Assembly: GCA_947370975.1 (NCBI GenBank)
Contig: CANBNG010000013.1
Span: 55,563-119,562 of the forward strand
DNA: 64,000 nt
Direction of reading: 5' to 3'
From: Beijerinckiaceae bacterium
GTDB lineage: Bacteria; Pseudomonadota; Alphaproteobacteria; Rhizobiales; Beijerinckiaceae
In this document: positions 59,193-64,000 of the stretch, one piece after another
Layout: each line of letters begins with the position of its first letter
Position numbering within the stretch: the first letter of the stretch is position 1
The notes under the pieces: model-generated
What the model was told of the DNA's origin: nothing
Databases searched by the model: none
Seen by the model: the letters and a program-made list of their open reading frames with translations, nothing else
Position numbers and translations under genes: made by a program

Positions 59193-59903
59193 ATGGGGGA
59201 CTACACAAACATGTCGTCATATTACGATGTCATCATGACATCGGGATATTACGACTATGCCGAGATCGTCGATGATCTGGAGCGGCACGGCCCCTTCACC
59301 AATATTCTGGAAATCGGCTGCGGAACCGGCCTCATCCTGGAAGAATTCGGTCGCCGTCAATCGTGCCCGCGCATCACCGGCATCGATCTTACCGAGGCCA
59401 TGCTGATATTGGCGCGCAAGCGGCTCGAGAGGTTTCCGGCCATCACGCTCGCGCAGCAGAATGTCGTCGAACTCTCGCTGACCCAACATTTCGATGCAGC
59501 CTTTTCCTATGGTGGCGTCTGGTATTTCGTCATCGACGGCGAGAACGAACCCTTCATGGTCAGCCATATTCCGGGCGAAGCGGACAATGCCACGGGCCTG
59601 AAAAAACTGGCGGACCAGATCTCGTCCGGCGGCATGTTGTTGCTGGGCATTCAGGGACCGCATTTCGATTATGAAAAGCCGATTTCCAATGGCATGACCT
59701 ATGCCCAGAAAATCGCGCCCCATGATTACGGGTTCACCAAACATTATTATCTGATCGACGCGGGCCAGAAGGTCATGGCGCAGACGATCGATTACCGTAC
59801 CTATTCCTGGGCGCAGACGCTCGAAATGCTGGGCGCATTGGGGTTCACCTTCCTTCCCCAATCTGGGGACACCGGCAAGTTCCTCGCCTTCCGGAAGGCG
59901 TGA
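59193..59903 (+). CDS. Class I SAM-dependent methyltransferase
   Basis: A 236-residue soluble methyltransferase. The SAM-binding motif I is ILEIGCGTGLILEEF near residue 40, followed by acidic GIDLTEAM and FDAAFSYGGVWYF (motif IV region). ATG 59193 (MGDYTNMSSYYDVIM) is chosen since it begins the recognisable domain. It is first of a three-gene operon with a beta-hydroxyacid dehydrogenase and an aminotransferase, with overlapping or very close junctions. Substrate unknown. Confidence 0.8.
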   Translation: MGDYTNMSSYYDVIMTSGYYDYAEIVDDLERHGPFTNILEIGCGTGLILEEFGRRQSCPRITGIDLTEAMLILARKRLERFPAITLAQQNVVELSLTQHFDAAFSYGGVWYFVIDGENEPFMVSHIPGEADNATGLKKLADQISSGGMLLLGIQGPHFDYEKPISNGMTYAQKIAPHDYGFTKHYYLIDAGQKVMAQTIDYRTYSWAQTLEMLGALGFTFLPQSGDTGKFLAFRKA

Positions 59904-59911
59904 GAGCGTCC

Positions 59912-60820
59912 ATGTCAAAACCATCGATCCTGTTTATTGGCCTCGGCAATATGGGCAACCCCATCGCGGCCAATCTGCTGCGTGCGGGCTATCGCCTCGT
60001 TCTGGCCGATCTCGACGAGGCGAAACTCGCCAATCTGCTCCCCTTGGGCGGCGTGAAGGCAGATGATCTTCTGGCCAGCGCGCAGGCTGCCGATGTCGTG
60101 TTTCTCTCGCTGCCCGGCCCCCAGCAGGTCGAAGGCCTGCTCTTTGGCCAAGGCGTGCTGGCCGCCATGAAAAAAGGCGCGTGCCTGATCGACACGACGA
60201 CAAGCTCAGTTGAACTGGCCCGGCGCATCGGCGCACAGGCCGAATGCCTCGGGCTCGATTATCTCGAATCCCCCGTCACCAATGCGATCGATGGCGCACG
60301 CGAGGGGCGGCTTGGTATTTTTGCAGCCGGCAGCCAGAGCGCCTTCGACGCCTGCAAGCCGATCTTCGATGTGATCGGCGAAAAGATTTTCCATGTCGGC
60401 GCGCATGGCAATGGCGCGACGATCAAGCTCATCACCAATCTGCTCTGGTTCGTTCATGCTGCGGCCATTGGCGAGGGGCTCATGCTTGGCGCAAAAGCTG
60501 GCATTCCGCTCGATATTGTCGCGGAAGCGATCAAGGCCAGCGCCGGCAATTCCTGGGTCGCCGAACATGATATATCCTCGATCTTTGCTGGCCATTATGA
60601 TCCCAGCTTCTCGCTCGATCTGTGCTGCAAGGATCTGCGCCTTGCCCATGACATTGCCGCTGAACAAGGTATCGAGTTGAAAATGGGCGGCCTCGCGCGG
60701 GAACGTTTTGAAGAGGCGCGCAAAATCTATGGCGGCGATGCAGCAGAATTGCATGTCGTCAAATTGCTCGAGGACAGCGCCGGCCTGCTGCTGCGCCCGC
60801 CTTACGGACAAAAGCCATGA
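59912..60820 (+). CDS. NAD(P)-dependent beta-hydroxyacid dehydrogenase (3-hydroxyisobutyrate dehydrogenase family)
   Basis: A 302-residue two-domain oxidoreductase. The Rossmann motif is ILFIGLGNMGNPIAANLLRA, the substrate-binding stretch is CLIDTTTSSVELAR, and the catalytic Lys lies in HGNGATIKLITNLL. Family members oxidise 3-hydroxyisobutyrate, tartronate semialdehyde and similar acids. ATG 59912 is used. GTG 59900 would overlap the methyltransferase stop. The stop overlaps the aminotransferase start by 4 bp (ATGA), indicating a shared pathway. Confidence 0.85.
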   Translation: MSKPSILFIGLGNMGNPIAANLLRAGYRLVLADLDEAKLANLLPLGGVKADDLLASAQAADVVFLSLPGPQQVEGLLFGQGVLAAMKKGACLIDTTTSSVELARRIGAQAECLGLDYLESPVTNAIDGAREGRLGIFAAGSQSAFDACKPIFDVIGEKIFHVGAHGNGATIKLITNLLWFVHAAAIGEGLMLGAKAGIPLDIVAEAIKASAGNSWVAEHDISSIFAGHYDPSFSLDLCCKDLRLAHDIAAEQGIELKMGGLARERFEEARKIYGGDAAELHVVKLLEDSAGLLLRPPYGQKP

Positions 60821-62127
60821 ACCGCCCCGAACAGACGCGCCTGCTCAAGGAAGCCCATCGGCACATGCCCCAGGGGGTGGCTGAAAACTATCGCTATTGG
60901 GGCGAGGATCGCACCCTCTTCATCCAGGGCGCGCAAGGCTGCGAGCTGACCGATTGCGACGGCAAGACCTATGTCGATTTTCGCCTCGGCTATGGCCCGA
61001 TCATTCTGGGTTATCGGGACAGGCGCGTCGATCAGGCTGTGATCGACCAGATCACCACTGGCGGCACGCTCTCTGGTTTTTCGACGCCACTCGACATCAA
61101 GGTCGTGCAGCAGATCAAGGCGCTCTGCCCCAATATTGAAAAAATGCGCTTTGCCAATTCCGGCACCGAGGCCGTCATGGGCGCGGTGCGCACAGCGCGC
61201 GGCTTCACAAGGCGCAAGAGAATTGCCATCGTCGAGGGCAGTTTTCACGGCCTCCATGACGAGGTGATGTGGAAATCCGATCTCGAAAACTGGGACCCGC
61301 GCGGCAAGGCTGCGCCCGATATCATTCCCTTTGGCGCAGGCGTTCCAGACACGACGCGCGATCTTGTCACGCTCATCAGGCTGAATGATTTCGATATACT
61401 CGAACATCTCTTCCAGGAGCAGGGAGAGGATCTCGCCGCCGTCTTGCTCGAACCCATCATCGGCAATGCAGGCTCGATATCAGCCACACAAGACTGGCTG
61501 CAGCGCCTGCGTGATCTGTGCACGCATTATGGCACGATGCTCATCATCGATGAGGTGAAGACAGGCTTTCGCGTGGCAGCGGGCGGCGCGCAGCAGCTTT
61601 ATGGGATCAGCGCCGATCTGACGACCTATGCAAAGGCTATGGGCAATGGCTATCCGGTGGCGGCTTTTGGGGGACGCGCCGATGTGATGGATTGCGTCGG
61701 CGCCTTCAAGGGCGGCGTCGTGCATGGGGGCACCTATACTGCCAATCTCGTGGCGCTCAGCGCCGCCTCGGCGACGCTCGATATTCTCACCAACACCGAT
61801 GCCCTGAAAACCATCGATGCGACGGGCGAGAAAATCACGGCCGTTCTTGGCCGCGTCTTTACCGCAGCCGGTATCCAGCATTGTTTTGCTGGCCCTCCCG
61901 CCATGATCGGAATTCATTTTTCAGAAGAAGTCCCGACCAATTACCGCGATTGGCGCTCAACCGATTCAGAGCTCTATGCGAAATTTGCCTGGAAGCTCAT
62001 CGACCATGGCTTGATGCTCGAGCCTGATTCACGCGAGCCATGGTTCCTCTGCGAGGCGCATGCAAACATGGATCTGGGCTGGCTTGAGGATGTAGCAACC
62101 CGCGCCATGCGCGAGGCGTGCGGCTAG
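60817..62127 (+). CDS. Class III PLP-dependent aminotransferase (glutamate-1-semialdehyde aminomutase-like)
   Basis: A 436-residue fold-type I PLP enzyme. Conserved parts are MRFANSGTEAVMGAVRTARG (phosphate/cofactor region), MLIIDEVKTGFRVAAGG (PLP-ring Asp) and TTYAKAMGNGYPVAAFGG with the Schiff-base Lys. It resembles HemL in outline but, given its operon, more likely transaminates a small amino or keto acid in the accessory pathway. Length is typical of the family. Confidence 0.85.
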   Translation: MNRPEQTRLLKEAHRHMPQGVAENYRYWGEDRTLFIQGAQGCELTDCDGKTYVDFRLGYGPIILGYRDRRVDQAVIDQITTGGTLSGFSTPLDIKVVQQIKALCPNIEKMRFANSGTEAVMGAVRTARGFTRRKRIAIVEGSFHGLHDEVMWKSDLENWDPRGKAAPDIIPFGAGVPDTTRDLVTLIRLNDFDILEHLFQEQGEDLAAVLLEPIIGNAGSISATQDWLQRLRDLCTHYGTMLIIDEVKTGFRVAAGGAQQLYGISADLTTYAKAMGNGYPVAAFGGRADVMDCVGAFKGGVVHGGTYTANLVALSAASATLDILTNTDALKTIDATGEKITAVLGRVFTAAGIQHCFAGPPAMIGIHFSEEVPTNYRDWRSTDSELYAKFAWKLIDHGLMLEPDSREPWFLCEAHANMDLGWLEDVATRAMREACG

Positions 62128-62232
62128 AGCGTCTCCCGCTGGTAAATAGATTCATTCAAATTTTACCATGTCCACAGTGCCAGACACCGCGCAGCCTCGA
62201 CTGCGCCTATGGTGCGGCTCAGGAACGTGAAC

Positions 62233-62856
62233 ATGGTCATTTTCATGCGCAATTTTTTCATCCCCCTTGCAGCTTTTCTGCTGCCAGTCTCCGTTTTGGC
62301 CGCTGACCTCGACAGATCCTACCAAGCCGATATCGGAAGCGAGACGCGCCCGGGCAGCTTTTCGGGCCTTTACGCGGGGGCTGACGTCGGTGTTGGCATC
62401 GGGACTGCTGGCGGGGCCAACACGTCGGGCTATATCGGGGGCGCGCATCTTGGTTACGATCTCCAGTTCAGCCGACTGATGGCCGGTGTCGAGATCGACA
62501 CTTTGTCGACGAGCATTTCTGCGGGTAGTTTCAACTCCTCCGAATTCAGCCAGAAGTTTCTCTCGTCCCTCCGCGGACGCGCCGGCTACATCTTTGGCAA
62601 TGTTGTTGTTTACGGCACCGGCGGCTTTGCCTATTCGACATCGGCCTATCGCGATGTCAGCGGGATTTCACGCGCAACGATCAAGGGAACGGCCTTTGGT
62701 CTTGGGGCGGAATGGTCGCCCATCTACAAGATCAGCCTTCGCGCAGAGGCGCTGCGCTATGATTTCGGCAGCAAAAACTACGCCACTCCGCTCGACACCA
62801 AAACGCTGAGCAGCGCCACAAATCTGCTTCGCGCCGGCGTTCATTACAGATTTTAA
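62233..62856 (+). CDS. Outer-membrane beta-barrel protein (Omp25/OmpW-like small porin family)
   Basis: A 207-residue outer-membrane protein with signal peptide (RNFFIPLAAFLLPVSVLA then ADLDRSY). The mature protein alternates beta strands (FSGLYAGADVGVGIG, SGYIGGAHLGYDLQF, RGRAGYIFGNVVVYGTGGFA) and ends in LLRAGVHYRF with terminal Phe, as required for barrel assembly. This is the Omp25/31-like family common in Rhizobiales. ATG 62233 follows CAGGAACGTGAAC. ATG 62209 is also in frame. Confidence 0.85.
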   Translation: MVIFMRNFFIPLAAFLLPVSVLAADLDRSYQADIGSETRPGSFSGLYAGADVGVGIGTAGGANTSGYIGGAHLGYDLQFSRLMAGVEIDTLSTSISAGSFNSSEFSQKFLSSLRGRAGYIFGNVVVYGTGGFAYSTSAYRDVSGISRATIKGTAFGLGAEWSPIYKISLRAEALRYDFGSKNYATPLDTKTLSSATNLLRAGVHYRF

Positions 62857-62956
62857 TTCACCCCCTTCAATACGAGACATTTTGATAAAGCTGCATTCAT
62901 AGGCCCGCTCGAAAAAACATGTTAAGAGTATTTTTTCGACGATTCGAGCTTTTCAG

Positions 62957-63589
62957 ATGCGTCTTATTTTTAATGCTGCACTTGCTTCATTTTTGCTGAG
63001 CGGTTGCTCGACATTGCCCTCGGCGGGTCCGAGCACCAGCGATGTCATGAAGCAGGGCGTTGTTGCCGATGTTGCGCGCTATGCCGTTCTGGACGTGAGC
63101 AAATCCGTCGTCGATGTGCTCGCTCAACGCAAGCCCGACAGTTTTGCAGCAAGCTTTGGCGACTACCGCCCCTCTGTGGATCCACGCATCGGCATCGGCG
63201 ACACGGTTGCTGTCACCGTCTGGGAAGCGGCTGCCGGCGGCCTGTTCTCCGCCCCCGTCATGGATCGCCTGACGACGGGCTCGAAAAGCGCAACCATCCC
63301 CGAACAGGTGGTCGGGCGCGACGGCTCCATTTCCATTCCCTATGCCGGGCGCATCAAGGTGACGGGCCAGAGCCCGACACAAGTGCAGGAGACAATCGAG
63401 AAGGCGCTTGAGGGCAAGGCGATACAGCCGCAAATCCTCGTCAATGTGATGCGCCCCTTCAGCAGCTCGGTGACCGTCACAGGCGAGGTTGCCAATGGCG
63501 CGCGGGTGCCCTTGTCGGTCAAGGGCGACCGCCTGATGGACGTGATCGCGGCGGCCGGCGGCTTGCGTGCGCCCGTCAACGAGACCTGA
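62957..63589 (+). pseudogene. Wza-like polysaccharide export lipoprotein, 3' truncated
   Basis: A 210-codon frame with a lipoprotein signal (lipobox LLSGCS, Cys17) and a Poly_export domain (IGIGDTVAVTVWEAAAGGLF; GRDGSISIPYAGRIKVTG). The beginning of an SLBB domain (TGEVANGARVPLSVKG ... AAGGLRAPVNET) is followed at once by a stop. Wza-type proteins normally run to about 380 residues with more SLBB sequence and a C-terminal helix. From 63589 the DNA belongs to another gene in opposite orientation. The product would lack the outer-membrane part and probably cannot function. Confidence 0.8.
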
Positions 63590-63726
63590 ATTTCCGGCCG
63601 GTTAAGTTTCACATTCAGGCGGACAACGAAACTGCCGATGGCGGAGGTGAGCTCAACCGGCAACCAGCGCATCAGCCGATAGAGGCTGCGCTCCCACAGA
63701 TCGACAAGGCGCACGGTTGCGCTCAT
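63589..63726 (-). pseudogene. Acyltransferase-like gene, first 46 codons only (truncated at the junction)
   Basis: The minus-strand start MSATVRLVDLWERSLYRLMR, then WLPVELTSAIGSFVVRLNV, resembles the N-terminus of LpxL/HtrB-type lipid A or lysophospholipid acyltransferases. Similarity ends at KLNRPEI (63589). Beyond this the frame runs on through the antisense of the Wza-like gene. Its ATG overlaps the P450 stop (ATGA), showing that it was a real downstream operon member. The family name is from pattern memory and is less certain than the truncation. Confidence 0.55.
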
Positions 63727-64000
63727 CCCGGCCTCCCCTCGCGCGGATGCACATTGACCGGGAGGCCGTGCGCGGGACGAAGCGTCAACCGACAGACGGG
63801 GGCCACCTGATAGCCCGCGCGTGGGACCACCCGAAACCTCTGGGCCAGTACCGCCAGGCACAAGGCGGCTTCGTCCTGTCCGAAATTCATGCCGGCGCAA
63901 ATCCGGGGGCCGACCGAAAACGGGATGAAGGCGAAGGGATTGATCTTCGCCTCTCCCATGAAACGCTCGGGCAGAAAATGATTGGGCCTGTCCCAGAGAT
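63723..64000 (-). CDS. Cytochrome P450, C-terminal part (5' end outside window)
   Basis: The last ~92 codons of a P450 monooxygenase. The segment LWDRPNHFLPERFMGE is the usual PERF region. It is followed by the heme-binding loop FIPFSVGPRICAGMNF, whose Cys is the thiolate ligand, and the helix L stretch EAALCLAVLAQRFRVVP. The gene extends beyond base 64000. The stop overlaps the acyltransferase-like start by 4 bp. Confidence 0.9.
   Translation of the reverse strand, partial: LWDRPNHFLPERFMGEAKINPFAFIPFSVGPRICAGMNFGQDEAALCLAVLAQRFRVVPRAGYQVAPVCRLTLRPAHGLPVNVHPREGRPG

Noticed and set aside
63340..63588. Downstream part of the minus-strand acyltransferase-like frame as coding sequence
   Set aside because: Beyond 63589 it is exactly antisense to the Poly_export/SLBB coding region and no longer resembles an acyltransferase.

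Overview
The window reads as chromosome of a GC-rich alphaproteobacterium, most likely in the Hyphomicrobiales (Rhizobiales). The strongest evidence is gene order: addA-trxA, and the block pckA / chvI-chvG-hprK-EIIA-HPr, which is characteristic of that group. It holds about 50 genes. No tRNA, rRNA, CRISPR array, insertion sequence or phage gene was seen. Taxonomy below order level cannot be fixed from the sequence alone.

Region 1 (1-25 kb) is mainly housekeeping and envelope: the 3' part of addA, trxA with a clear terminator, polA, a NhaD-like Na+/H+ antiporter, ATP-type PEP carboxykinase, a HugZ-like FMN protein, the ChvI/ChvG two-component system followed by the PTS-Ntr-type genes hprK, EIIA(Man) and HPr, then pgi, an ABC-F ATPase, a Bug-type binding protein, an MsbA-like exporter meeting an O-antigen ligase-like gene tail to tail, arfB, and a ThDP-dependent enzyme.

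Region 2 (25-33 kb) looks like a periplasmic oxidation locus. A Tat-exported molybdenum hydroxylase large subunit, coupled to a MEKHLA-domain gene, is transcribed away from an operon of cytochrome c, a cytochrome c fused to a streptogramin-lyase-like beta-propeller, and a secreted isochorismatase-fold protein. A second secreted isochorismatase-fold paralogue lies nearby. Both paralogues lack the usual catalytic cysteine and share a distinctive Cys pair. No [2Fe-2S] partner subunit is present.

Region 3 (32.7-42 kb) is a surface/secretion segment: a serralysin-like M10 protease without a signal peptide, a small winged-helix regulator, a 1395-residue autotransporter made of IPT/TIG and He_PIG-like repeats, and a sterol-desaturase-type hydroxylase whose stop codon overlaps the autotransporter start. 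AT-rich intergenic DNA lies on both sides. MFS and panD genes follow.

Region 4 (42-62 kb) is a large accessory uptake/catabolic locus. Going left: two paralogous bicupins, a Bug-type binding protein and an enoyl-CoA hydratase-like enzyme. Going right: two paralogous ABC binding proteins flanking an enolase-superfamily enzyme, then a fused two-domain permease, with no ABC ATPase. Beyond lie an LLM flavin monooxygenase divergent from an ACMSD-like amidohydrolase, an FMN glutamate-synthase-like enzyme, a secreted sulfatase, and an operon of methyltransferase, beta-hydroxyacid dehydrogenase and class III aminotransferase. The substrate is unknown.

The right end (62-64 kb) has an outer-membrane barrel gene, then a Wza-like polysaccharide export gene cut off after 210 codons. 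It meets, tail to tail and within a few bases, the first 46 codons of an acyltransferase-like gene that is coupled to a cytochrome P450. This is either a real rearrangement breakpoint or an assembly chimera.
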